Part shown: piece after piece, positions 8,507 through 16,215 of the stretch
Position numbering within the stretch: the first letter of the stretch is position 1
How the letters are laid out: the number at the start of each line of letters is the position of its first letter
Assembly: GCA_944322935.1 (NCBI GenBank)
Contig: CALUQO010000004.1
Coordinates: forward strand, 17,054 to 81,053
DNA: 64,000 bases
Source of the DNA: Candidatus Gastranaerophilales bacterium
GTDB taxonomy: Bacteria > Cyanobacteriota > Vampirovibrionia > Gastranaerophilales > Gastranaerophilaceae
Direction: 5' to 3'
Program-made: the position numbers and the translations under genes
Notes under the pieces: generated by a model
Told to the model about the DNA's origin: nothing
The model's database searches: none
The model's input: the letters and a program-made list of their open reading frames with translations, nothing else

Positions 8507-9901
8507 TTGTTCGAACGGTTTACAGAAAAGGCAATAAACATTATTGCAACGGCACAAAAAGAAGCGGCAGATTCACAAACGTATAAAATTTACCCCGAAC
8601 ATATACTGTTAGGTATACTTGAAACTAAAAATAATATATGCTCCAGACTTCTTGCTTACGGCGGTATGAAAGCTGATACTTTCCGGGAGTATGTGTATTC
8701 AAAATACAAAAACATTTCTCATGAATTTAAGCACACTAATATTGCTTTTAGTATTGAATCCCAAAAGATTATAAAACTGGCCTCGGAACTCGCCACAAAA
8801 CGTACAAAGTCCTATATAAGACCGGAACATATACTCTTAGCTTTGATAATGACCGGAGAAAAGGCTGACCCGTCAATTGCGGAAGATTTTAAAGACTATA
8901 TCTCTGATATACAAAAACTCAAACAAACGCTTTTGACGCTTATTGCCAAAAACGATAAAAGAAATCTGCTTCATCCTGAGCTTGAAAGAAAAGAGCCAAA
9001 GAGCGAATATTCTACAGTTCAGTCAATTTTTAAAGAGGGCGAGGCGCAGGATATACTTGAGCGCGCGGTGGCAAAACTGACAGCGTCGCATTATGAAATT
9101 CTCGGAACGGAACAAATTGTTCAATCTATACTCGAGGATTCTAATTCAGATATAACAAAGCTTTTAAACGAATCGGGAATAAATCTTGACAGTTACTGTT
9201 CGAAACTAAAAGAGGTATCATCGCGTCAGGCCGAGTTTGAAGAAAAGCAGATTATTTTTACACCAAATGCTTTTAAAACCATGCTGCTTGCCTTCGAAAC
9301 GGCAAAAGAGCTCGGCTCTGCAAGTGTAAAGCCCGAACATATTATACTCGGAGTGTTGAAAGCTAAAAGCGGCATTGCGTACAATATTTTTAAAGAATTA
9401 AATATTGTTGATGATGACCTTGCGCATAAGATTATTAAACCGATTGAAAAACAAATGCCCGAAACTCTCACTATATTAAGACTGGCTAAGCGTGAGGCGC
9501 AGTCAATGAACCGTAATATTGTCGGCAGCGAGTTTATACTCCTCGGTATACTCGGAGAGGGTGCGGGTATTGGCGCAAGAGTGCTGACTCAGCTGGGTGT
9601 TACAATAAAAGATGCACGTATCGAGGTTGACAGGGTGCTTGGGTATGGCAATTCTTATACATTTGGCGAGATAGTATTCTCTGACCGTGCTAAAAAGATT
9701 CTTGAGATTGCATGGGAGAAGGCTAAAAAGCATAAAAATTCCAAAATCGAATCCGAAAACCTTCTCTGGGCAATTACACAGACGCCAGATTCCGTGGCAA
9801 TGCAGGTTCTCGCTAACCTCGGGGTTGATGTTCTTGAGATTAATCAGGGGATTTTGAAGGAGCTTGAAGCGCTCAAGAATTCGGATAAAGCTGATAACTA
9901 A
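8507..9901 (+). CDS. Stand-alone Clp N-domain repeat protein (no ATPase)
   Basis: A 464-aa protein made of six Clp N-terminal half-repeats, that is three ClpC-type N-domains: ~1-150 (FTEKAINIIATAQKEA, YPEHILLGIL, RPEHILLALI), ~175-300 (FTPNAFKTMLLAFETAKELG, KPEHIILGVLKA) and ~310-455 (GSEFILLGILGEGAGIGARVL). No AAA+ module, Walker motif or zinc finger follows. ClpC N-domains bind substrates and adaptors (McsB, MecA in Bacillus); a free triple copy could be an adaptor or decoy, which is inference. The start is TTG 8507 after GAAAGGG; an ATG upstream is closed by a stop after two codons. The stop overlaps the fliR stop by 4 nt. Confidence 0.85.
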   Translation: MFERFTEKAINIIATAQKEAADSQTYKIYPEHILLGILETKNNICSRLLAYGGMKADTFREYVYSKYKNISHEFKHTNIAFSIESQKIIKLASELATKRTKSYIRPEHILLALIMTGEKADPSIAEDFKDYISDIQKLKQTLLTLIAKNDKRNLLHPELERKEPKSEYSTVQSIFKEGEAQDILERAVAKLTASHYEILGTEQIVQSILEDSNSDITKLLNESGINLDSYCSKLKEVSSRQAEFEEKQIIFTPNAFKTMLLAFETAKELGSASVKPEHIILGVLKAKSGIAYNIFKELNIVDDDLAHKIIKPIEKQMPETLTILRLAKREAQSMNRNIVGSEFILLGILGEGAGIGARVLTQLGVTIKDARIEVDRVLGYGNSYTFGEIVFSDRAKKILEIAWEKAKKHKNSKIESENLLWAITQTPDSVAMQVLANLGVDVLEINQGILKELEALKNSDKADN

Positions 9902-10680
9902 AATATTCTTGCATAAGACATAAAATAATCATTGATTACATTTACGATAACAGGCATAATCCATAACAGAATTGCTGCGCCAAGAACCGGTTTAAACAGG
10001 AAGCTCAGCTGAAATACGTTAACCTGAGGCGCTGTTTTAGAAATTATACCTAAGATTAAATCCTGACCTAATGTTGCGAGCAACACGGGAGATGCTATTT
10101 GCAAACCTATATACAAAACATTCGAGGTTAGAGTCACAAGATATTCTTTGTTGATAAGTCTGTCCATCGGTATAGCCGAGGCATAAACGGGAAATATTTC
10201 CAAGCTCCTGTGCAGTGCGTTAATCAGCCAGTATAACCCGCCAACGTCAATAAATAAAATTACGGCAAGCAGCCCGAAAAAGTTCCCGAGAATAGATACC
10301 TGTGTTCCGACAGTCGGGTCTAAAACCATTGCAGAAGATAGCCCCATCTGCATGTTTATCATATCGCCCGCTGCTGAAATAGCCAGAACTATGCAGTTTG
10401 CAATAAACCCTACAAGCATTCCTCCCACGACATTGAGTATAAGTCCGAGAATAAGAGAGGTTCCCGACGGTATCGGCCCTGTTTTTACTGTCATCATCAG
10501 TATTATGGTCAGTATAAGGGCAAATGCAAGCTTAATCATTCCGGGGATTTCTTTTCTGTTCAAGACCGGCGCAAACCTTATAAACCCCATAAGACGCGCA
10601 AAAATCAACAGCCCTGCACCCAGTGCAGCGTTAACTTCCGGAAAATATTTAGGAAATGCCTGTAATACCGCATCTATCAT
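9898..10680 (-). CDS. fliR: Flagellar export apparatus protein FliR
   Basis: A 260-aa polytopic membrane protein with the FliR/SctT pattern: IFARLMGFIRFAPVLNRKEIPGMIKLAFAL near the N-terminus, then a helix pair around AISAAGDMINMQMGLSSAMVLDP. The length is typical. FliR forms the export gate with FliP and FliQ in the flagellar basal body and handles entry of rod, hook and filament subunits. Its start overlaps the stop of the pilus-formation-like gene by 4 nt. It is last in a minus-strand operon (switch protein, FliO-like, FliP, FliQ, insert, FliR). No FlhB or FlhA lies in the window. Confidence 0.92.
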   Translation of the reverse strand: MIDAVLQAFPKYFPEVNAALGAGLLIFARLMGFIRFAPVLNRKEIPGMIKLAFALILTIILMMTVKTGPIPSGTSLILGLILNVVGGMLVGFIANCIVLAISAAGDMINMQMGLSSAMVLDPTVGTQVSILGNFFGLLAVILFIDVGGLYWLINALHRSLEIFPVYASAIPMDRLINKEYLVTLTSNVLYIGLQIASPVLLATLGQDLILGIISKTAPQVNVFQLSFLFKPVLGAAILLWIMPVIVNVINDYFMSYARIF

Positions 10681-11045
10681 TTATTCTTTTTCATATCCTT
10701 TATTGTGTCCAGTTCTATGACTGACGGGTCAACCGACTGGTTGTTGTCTATTAATACTTTTATTGTGTATTCGGAATTTGTTTTGCCGTATTTGTAGGTT
10801 ATATAGGAAATTCCTTCCTGACGTGTTGACAAAACAAGCTGGCCTGTAGGTGTAAAACTGTCGCTTGTTGATGTAACATCAAGTATATTAGAGTTTGTAA
10901 CCTGTATATCCTTCGGGCGCGCATCCACATTCAGGATATACACGCTTCCCGAATGCAGGTTAACGGTTTTATGAGGGGTAAGCGCAAAAACCTGACAGGT
11001 GTTTTGCAGTGCTATTATACATAATAAAGTTAATATCTTTTTCAT
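10677..11045 (-). CDS. Exported protein with pilus-formation N-terminal-like domain
   Basis: A 122-aa protein with a signal peptide (MKKILTLLCIIALQNTCQVFA). The mature part resembles the N-terminal domain of CpaC/RcpA-type secretins: VNLHSGSVYILNVDARPKDIQVTNSNIL, then VLSTRQEGISYITYKY. In Caulobacter-type systems that domain sits in the periplasm next to a secretin pore; here it stands alone. It lies between fliQ and fliR in the flagellar operon and overlaps fliR by 4 nt, so it is probably cotranslated with export genes. It may be a periplasmic basal-body part specific to this lineage, which is inference. Confidence 0.7.
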   Translation of the reverse strand: MKKILTLLCIIALQNTCQVFALTPHKTVNLHSGSVYILNVDARPKDIQVTNSNILDVTSTSDSFTPTGQLVLSTRQEGISYITYKYGKTNSEYTIKVLIDNNQSVDPSVIELDTIKDMKKNK

Positions 11046-11057
11046 TCTTACCTCTGC

Positions 11058-11555
11058 TTATCTATTCATGATTGCGTTGCGTTCAATAAGGTTCGGTGTC
11101 GGGTTAGGCATTCTGTCCGACGGATAGTGTTTTGTTTTGGAGTTGTAATCTATAAACGGAATCTTGCCGGGATTTCTCATAATATCTCCGATTTCCTGCT
11201 TGTCGAATCTTGTTGCGCCCTGTTTAAATTCTTCGTTAAACGGTTTTGTATATTTGTGGTAGTTTGCGGAAAGTACATAATTTTCAGACGCTGGAATGCT
11301 GTTAAACGCCATTTGATAACCTTCTAAAAGCAGGTTTGTTAACAGTTTTACGTATCCCATCCCCATAATCATCAATACAAGGAATACAGCAAGAATCTTA
11401 GGAGCGGCAGCGATTGTTTGTTCCTGAACCTGTGTTACGGCCTGCAAAATACCCACAACAAGACCGACCCCTGCCGCAACAAGTACGCACGGCATTGATA
11501 TCATAAGCATTGTTATAAGGCCTTTGCCCATATATTCAAGTAATATTTCTATCAT
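11058..11555 (-). CDS. fliQ: Flagellar export protein FliQ with long C-terminal extension
   Basis: Residues 1-90 match FliQ: two membrane helices with VLVAAGVGLVVGILQAVTQV and TIAAAPKILAVFLVLMIMG. FliQ is normally about 90 residues. Here the protein is 165, with an extra ~75-residue hydrophilic, Asn/Pro/Lys-rich tail (NYHKYTKPFNEEF, later HYPSDRMPNPTPN). The tail has no recognisable domain. It belongs to the FliP-FliQ-FliR export gate. The gene follows fliP by 17 nt in the same operon. Confidence 0.88.
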   Translation of the reverse strand: MIEILLEYMGKGLITMLMISMPCVLVAAGVGLVVGILQAVTQVQEQTIAAAPKILAVFLVLMIMGMGYVKLLTNLLLEGYQMAFNSIPASENYVLSANYHKYTKPFNEEFKQGATRFDKQEIGDIMRNPGKIPFIDYNSKTKHYPSDRMPNPTPNLIERNAIMNR

Positions 11556-11572
11556 AATTTTACCCTGTTTTA

Positions 11573-12214
11573 CTAATTAAAGCTTGCGGCAAGCCCGTGC
11601 ACAATCATGCTCCAGCCGTCCACCGCAATAAATATCAAAAGCTTAAACGGCAATGATATGATTGTAGGAGACAGCATAAACATACCTAATGCCAAAAGTA
11701 CGTTCGCCACTATCAAATCCAGTACAATGAACGGTACATAAATAACAAAACCTATTTCGAAGGCTGTTTTAAGCTCGCTTACGATATATGCCGGAGCCAC
11801 CTGCCATATAGTGATATCATCGGGGCTTTTGGGTTTCGGTGCGCCGGAAAGTTGTATAAAAAACGTCATATCCGACTGTCGTGTCTGTTTCATCATAAAC
11901 TCTTTCAAAGGTTTTGACCCTTCTGAGATAGCAGCAACAATATCACCATTTTTCTGGTAAGGAACAGAGCCCATTTCCCACATTTTGCTAAAGACGGGAT
12001 TCATCGTATAAATCGTCAAAATCATTGATAACCCGACAAGCACAATCCCCGGCGGAACCTGCTGTGTACCCAGAGCCTGTTTTAACATTGAAAATACAAT
12101 AGTGTATCTTAAAAAGCTCGTCATACAGGTAAATATCAACGGCAAAAGTGAAAATACCGTCATTACCAGCAGCATTTGTAAAACCGGATTTAAATCTTTT
12201 AATACGCTTTCCAT
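11573..12214 (-). CDS. fliP: Flagellar export protein FliP
   Basis: A 213-aa membrane protein carrying the FliP family signatures: FTCMTSFLRYTIVFSMLKQA, GTQQVPPGIVLVGL and, near the C-terminus, PFIVLDLIVANVLLALGMFM. FliP builds the pentameric core of the export gate. The protein is slightly short for the family and lacks a long cleavable signal, starting with MESVLKDLNPVLQMLL. It sits between the FliO-like gene and fliQ, the order common in bacterial flagellar operons. Confidence 0.94.
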   Translation of the reverse strand: MESVLKDLNPVLQMLLVMTVFSLLPLIFTCMTSFLRYTIVFSMLKQALGTQQVPPGIVLVGLSMILTIYTMNPVFSKMWEMGSVPYQKNGDIVAAISEGSKPLKEFMMKQTRQSDMTFFIQLSGAPKPKSPDDITIWQVAPAYIVSELKTAFEIGFVIYVPFIVLDLIVANVLLALGMFMLSPTIISLPFKLLIFIAVDGWSMIVHGLAASFN

Positions 12215-12246
12215 TATTTTATATCCCTTGTTTTTATAATTTACAA

Positions 12247-12777
12247 TCAGTCCTGAGCAGTTACGTTTTCATTGAGTTTTCGCAACAGCTCCCGCATAAC
12301 AGGACGTTTTATATTTGTGGAATCCCCTTCCAAAACGTGCATTACCTCCGTGTAATCAACACCTTTTTCCGTCTTTTTTACGGCCGGTTCATTGCCTGAT
12401 GCAATGTAAGAACGTTCCAGAGGGCTTTCTTTTTTAGCCGGCTGAACTAAAATCGATTTGATATTTTCCGTAAAGCTGCCGGCCGGTTTTTCCACATCTA
12501 TTGTTGCAATGTTGTCGAGCTGAACATTACCGTTAAGTTTTGCCAGAAACGTTGTTCTGTCTAAATCAGCGGCAATGAGAAATCTTTCATCGCCTGCATT
12601 AACAACATAAAGTGTTTTGCGCGGTGAAAGCCTCAGAGCGTTATCTATTTTTAAACCTTTTGTGTTTTGCGCGGAATTGTTTCCGACCATGGTTTTTTTG
12701 TACACCATAACCCCGAGAAACAGCAGTCCCACCATCGCCATTGTATAAACTATAAAGTTAATTAAATATGTTCCCAT
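12247..12777 (-). CDS. fliO: FliO-like flagellar biosynthesis protein
   Basis: A 176-aa protein with one N-terminal membrane helix (LINFIVYTMAMVGLLFLGVMVY) and a cytoplasmic beta-rich part with LSPRKTLYVVNAGDERFLIAADL, the small conserved region of FliO-family proteins. FliO assists assembly of the FliP ring. Position immediately before fliP supports the call, since FliO sequences are poorly conserved. The C-terminal ~90 residues are hydrophilic and unassigned. Confidence 0.78.
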   Translation of the reverse strand: MGTYLINFIVYTMAMVGLLFLGVMVYKKTMVGNNSAQNTKGLKIDNALRLSPRKTLYVVNAGDERFLIAADLDRTTFLAKLNGNVQLDNIATIDVEKPAGSFTENIKSILVQPAKKESPLERSYIASGNEPAVKKTEKGVDYTEVMHVLEGDSTNIKRPVMRELLRKLNENVTAQD

Positions 12778-12796
12778 TATTTTTTCCCTATGTTAA

Positions 12797-14059
12797 TTAC
12801 AAATCATCTTCATCTACATCAAAGTCGCTGTAGTCAAAATCTTCTTCGTTTACTTCGGAATTTTCGTTTTGCATAAGCGGTTGTTCTTCGTAACTTTGTT
12901 GTGCTTCTGGCTGAGGCATTGCCTGTGTTTGTGTATTTTGTACAGATTCTTCAATGTCTTGCTGCCCGGAATGCTGAGCATTTTGCGAAGCCTGATTTTT
13001 TTCTTCTGTAAATATTTGATTAATTTTGACCCCGTACCTGTCATTTATAATGATTAATTCACCGGAGGCAACAATTTTGTCTTCCACTTTTAAATCGACC
13101 TTGTTGTCATAAACAGAGCCTATGTCGATTACAAGTCCTTCTGAGATTTGTTTAAGCTCTCCGAGGGTGAGTTTTACTTCTTCAAATTCTGCATTTATTT
13201 CCACCTGAATGGTATCCCACATGTTATACATATCAGAACCGGGCATTGTTTTTTCTCCTTTCGCTCCGTTAGGGCTTTCTTCAAAATTGTTTTCGTAATC
13301 CGCCATGATATCAGGGTTAGGTACGACCCTAAACTTAACGGAATGATTCTCATATTTTATTGTCATCAGCGATGACTTGCTGTTTTCAAGAACTACTATA
13401 TCGTCTTTTTCAAGATTTTTTAGGTCATTTAGTCTGATTTTTGTTGTGCCGACGCTGACTCTTACTTTTGCGCTGCAGCTTTCAAAATCTGAAATCGTAA
13501 AGCTTTCTTCTTCTGCTTTTTCAAGCTCCTGCGGCTCAATTGCAATAACAGGAATTTTTATAACGATTCTGCCGAGTGTAACTTTGTTTACTCGAACGAA
13601 AAAGGTGAGGTTGCATTCGTTGTAGTTGTTGTTCATATCGGGCAAGTCGTCACCGGATTTCACCATCTCGCAAAAATTTTGATAAAGAAAATCGTCAAAC
13701 CCAGTAAGTATTTTTGCTTCCAGGTCAGTCAGTTTGTCTATATTAAAGGTTTTTCCGTTTGTGCCGAGAATATTTTCCAGCAGCGCTTTAACCAGTTTTT
13801 TGGAAAGCCGTATAAATACTGATAACTCACGATTGAGTCTTATTTGTGTAACGAAGAATTCATCGCGTTCTGCGAGGATATTTGTGTTTTCGCTGACACT
13901 CATCAGCTTAATCTCAGGCTGTGCACCCCAGTATTCCGCAAACGAGGCAGCAACAATGTTTGTAAAACGGCTGTCAAACCATTCGTATGTCCGGTTCAAA
14001 TTGTTAGAAAATTCTGATGTTATGTATTCTTCTTCCTGCCCGTATTGCATATTTTGCAA
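12797..14059 (-). CDS. Flagellar motor switch protein with two SpoA domains (FliN/FliY-like)
   Basis: A 420-aa protein. Residues ~1-180 form a FliM/FliY-like middle region (LSVFIRLSKKLVKALLENIL, then LTDLEAKILTGFDDFLYQNF). Two SpoA/FliN-type domains follow at ~188-245 (VRVSVGTTKIRLNDL) and ~283-350 (VEINAEFEEVKLTLGEL, ending VKINQIF). The tail is Gln/Glu-rich and acidic. The family forms the C-ring that binds CheY-P and sets rotation direction. It is first in the operon. The start is TTG 14059 with AAGGGA 6 nt upstream; ATG at 14050 is possible but lacks a well-spaced site. The tandem SpoA arrangement differs from single-SpoA FliN and FliM. Confidence 0.85.
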   Translation of the reverse strand: MQNMQYGQEEEYITSEFSNNLNRTYEWFDSRFTNIVAASFAEYWGAQPEIKLMSVSENTNILAERDEFFVTQIRLNRELSVFIRLSKKLVKALLENILGTNGKTFNIDKLTDLEAKILTGFDDFLYQNFCEMVKSGDDLPDMNNNYNECNLTFFVRVNKVTLGRIVIKIPVIAIEPQELEKAEEESFTISDFESCSAKVRVSVGTTKIRLNDLKNLEKDDIVVLENSKSSLMTIKYENHSVKFRVVPNPDIMADYENNFEESPNGAKGEKTMPGSDMYNMWDTIQVEINAEFEEVKLTLGELKQISEGLVIDIGSVYDNKVDLKVEDKIVASGELIIINDRYGVKINQIFTEEKNQASQNAQHSGQQDIEESVQNTQTQAMPQPEAQQSYEEQPLMQNENSEVNEEDFDYSDFDVDEDDL

Positions 14060-14062
14060 AGT

Positions 14063-14128
14063 TTATCCCTTAATCTTTACAACTTCCCCTATAGTAATCT
14101 TAGAAACACCCGGCAGTTTTAACATCAT
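14063..14128 (-). CDS. Possible 21-residue ORF ahead of the switch-protein gene
   Basis: ATG-ATG at 14128 opens a 21-codon frame reading LKLPGVSKITIGEVVKIKG after the two Met codons, and it ends 4 nt before the TTG of the switch gene. The composition (Pro-Gly-Val, then alternating beta residues) is like the end of a SpoA domain. There is no clear Shine-Dalgarno, and a stop codon lies directly upstream. It could be a leader peptide, a remnant of a fliN-type gene, or chance. Confidence 0.25.
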   Translation of the reverse strand: MMLKLPGVSKITIGEVVKIKG

Positions 14129-14454
14129 TTATACGGTGTATTTAGTTAAAAAAATTTGAAATCCTGCTGTGTGTTGATGTTATGGGCAGCGGTATTTTCC
14201 CGATTTTGTAACAGATTGTTAACAAAAAATTAATGCAGAGGTTAATAAATGCCATAAAGAACCAAAAATAATTACAGGAACGCTTAAATAAAAACAAAGT
14301 AAAAGTTGTATACGGAAAAAACATATACGACCCCTTGCGGCATAATAAAGCGCTGACACGGATAATTATAAATTTTATAAACGGAAGAATATTTTCGATA
14401 CAGACTGTATTATGCTATAATGCGGAAGAAACAGTATAAGAAGTAAGGAAAACG
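14129..14454. promoter_or_regulatory. Divergent intergenic region with extended -10 promoter for the exchanger gene
   Basis: A stretch of 326 bp without a supported gene; a short minus-strand frame at 14142-14324 has no ribosome-binding site and looks accidental. On the plus strand TATAAT at 14416-14421 is preceded by TGC (extended -10), 34 nt before the ATG at 14455, with AAGGAA just upstream of that ATG. A minus-strand promoter for the flagellar operon must also lie here, but I could not pick a convincing box. Confidence 0.5.
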
Positions 14455-15483
14455 ATGGAAGCAGTAATTCACGGAATTTTAACGTTATTAAATTTATGTC
14501 TTATAGTCGGCTGCTGTGTAGTTTTTACAAATGCAGTTGAACATATGGGAAAATTATATAAACTAAACGAAGGTGCAGTAGGGAGTATACTGGCTGCAGT
14601 GGGAACCGCCTTGCCGGAAACAATTGTTCCGCTTGTTGCAATTCTTGGAGCTTACCTTGCGCATACGGATGTTAACGTAGGGAAAGAAATTGGTATAGGT
14701 GCAATACTTGGTGCTCCGTTTCTGTTATCAACATTGGCAATGTTTGTAACAGGTGTTGCCGTACTTGCTTTTTGGAAGCTCGGCAAAAGAGAACACGCGA
14801 TGAATGCTCATTACGAAGTAATGTTCAGGGATTTAAAGTTTTTCTTTATAAGTTATACCATTGCCATTGCTGCAGGTTTTGTGCACTATAAGTGGGGCAA
14901 GATTTTGTGTGCCGTTGCATTATTTGCATATTACATACTTTATGTTTTCAGAACTTTAAACTGTGCGCACTGTGAAGGAATGGAAGGTGAAGAGCTCGAC
15001 GAACTGTTGTTCACAAGAATATTAAAAAAATACAACAAAATTGTTGTTTGGCTGCAGATAATTGTTTCCATCTCGCTGTTGATTGTATTTGCACATATGT
15101 TTGTCGGTCAAATACAATTCTTTGCACAACTGTTCAGCATAAATCCGCTGGTGCTCAGTCTTATCTTGGCACCGATAGCTACGGAATTACCGGAAAAGTT
15201 CAACAGCGTATTATGGGTAAGTCAGAGCAAAGATACACTTGCGCTGGGTAATATTACTGGTGCAATGGTTTTTCAAAGCTGTATACCGACTGCTATCGGG
15301 ATTCTTTTAACACCATGGGTATTTGGTATGGAATCACTAATAAACATAGTGCTAGTATACCTTTCCACCGTTATATTATTCATCAATCTGTATAGAGATA
15401 AAGCATTCAGCCCTCATATACTAATTACTTGCGGAGCATTTTATCTGATTTATATTGTGTATATTTTCTGGAAAGTGATTTAA
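14455..15483 (+). CDS. Sodium/calcium exchanger family membrane protein
   Basis: A 342-aa protein with about ten membrane helices and the two inverted alpha-repeats of the cation/Ca2+ exchanger superfamily: residues ~42-60 GSILAAVGTALPETIVPL and ~225-245 LILAPIATELPEKFNSVLW, with a second-half GNITGAMVFQS. The central loop is Cys/His-rich (NCAHCEGMEGEELDELL) and could bind metal. Expected role: exchange of Ca2+ or another cation against Na+ or H+ across the inner membrane; the ion cannot be fixed from sequence. Its stop overlaps that of the convergent lipoate gene by 4 nt. Confidence 0.85.
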   Translation: MEAVIHGILTLLNLCLIVGCCVVFTNAVEHMGKLYKLNEGAVGSILAAVGTALPETIVPLVAILGAYLAHTDVNVGKEIGIGAILGAPFLLSTLAMFVTGVAVLAFWKLGKREHAMNAHYEVMFRDLKFFFISYTIAIAAGFVHYKWGKILCAVALFAYYILYVFRTLNCAHCEGMEGEELDELLFTRILKKYNKIVVWLQIIVSISLLIVFAHMFVGQIQFFAQLFSINPLVLSLILAPIATELPEKFNSVLWVSQSKDTLALGNITGAMVFQSCIPTAIGILLTPWVFGMESLINIVLVYLSTVILFINLYRDKAFSPHILITCGAFYLIYIVYIFWKVI

Positions 15484-16208
15484 TTGCTATATGAAAAAGC
15501 CTCTAAAGGAATATTTGAAGTAAAATCCAGATTAAATTTTTCTTCGAACCCCTGTTGTAAAGCATCACAAAGGCTTTCTACCGTAAGAGAGGGATTGATT
15601 TCTTTTAATATTGCTATTTTGTTTTCCTGCGGCTTTTCGCCAAAGATTGCTTCTATACAGGCTTTGTCATAATCAAACATAATTGAGCCGTGCTGAAGAA
15701 TATAGCCCTGTTTTCTAAATTGAGCGGAGCCTGTAATTTTTTTACCGCAATAGCTTAAATCCGCACCTGTACACAACGACATGCAGTATTCATATTTTGT
15801 TTTAGCTCTTACATTTTGCGGAAAATCAACAGGTATACCAAGCTTTTGAAATCCCAGAGCAAGAGCCTCTGAAATCTCTTTGTAAGACGCTATAACACTC
15901 TCCCCGTTTTTTAAAAAGCCAACAGGGCAAACAAAGGAGTATGTGAGTTCTTTATCATGCAAAAGAGCACGTCCTCCGGTGAGCCTTCTTACTATATCAA
16001 TGTTATTTTTGCTGCAAAATCCCTTGTTTATATTTTCATCACTTTGATTTCTGCCAAGAGAAACACATGCCGGGCTCCATCCGTAAAAACGCAGTACCGG
16101 TGCTTTCATTTGTTTTTTTATTGACTGCTCAAGTAATTGCTCATCAAGAGCCATGTTTGTTTTGCCGTTGTTTAAACTATAGGGAAAAAAACAGCCTTTT
16201 TGTTGCAT
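15480..16208 (-). CDS. Lipoate-protein ligase / octanoyltransferase (LipM/LplA family)
   Basis: A 242-aa protein with the BPL/LplA fold signatures: RRLTGGRALLHDKELTYSF at residues 74-92, KKITGSAQFRKQG at 156-168 and LQHGSI at 171-176. A Cys at 146 sits where LipM-type octanoyltransferases carry their catalytic Cys, so octanoyl transfer from ACP to GcvH is an option beside ATP-dependent lipoate ligation. Either activity would serve lipoylation of the glycine cleavage H protein, in line with gcvPB nearby. It is followed by an AT-rich gap of only 7 nt from nnrD. Confidence 0.85.
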   Translation of the reverse strand: MQQKGCFFPYSLNNGKTNMALDEQLLEQSIKKQMKAPVLRFYGWSPACVSLGRNQSDENINKGFCSKNNIDIVRRLTGGRALLHDKELTYSFVCPVGFLKNGESVIASYKEISEALALGFQKLGIPVDFPQNVRAKTKYEYCMSLCTGADLSYCGKKITGSAQFRKQGYILQHGSIMFDYDKACIEAIFGEKPQENKIAILKEINPSLTVESLCDALQQGFEEKFNLDFTSNIPLEAFSYSN

Positions 16209-16215
16209 AATTTAC

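Noticed and set aside
9898..14059. Type III secretion injectisome rather than flagellum
   Set aside because: The set of FliO-like, FliP, FliQ, FliR and a C-ring switch protein, with two SpoA domains, fits flagella; no SctN-type needle or translocon gene is present. The window alone cannot exclude it fully.
14142..14324. 60-codon minus frame in the flagellar/exchanger gap
   Set aside because: No ribosome-binding site, composition driven by AT-rich sequence, overlaps promoter region.
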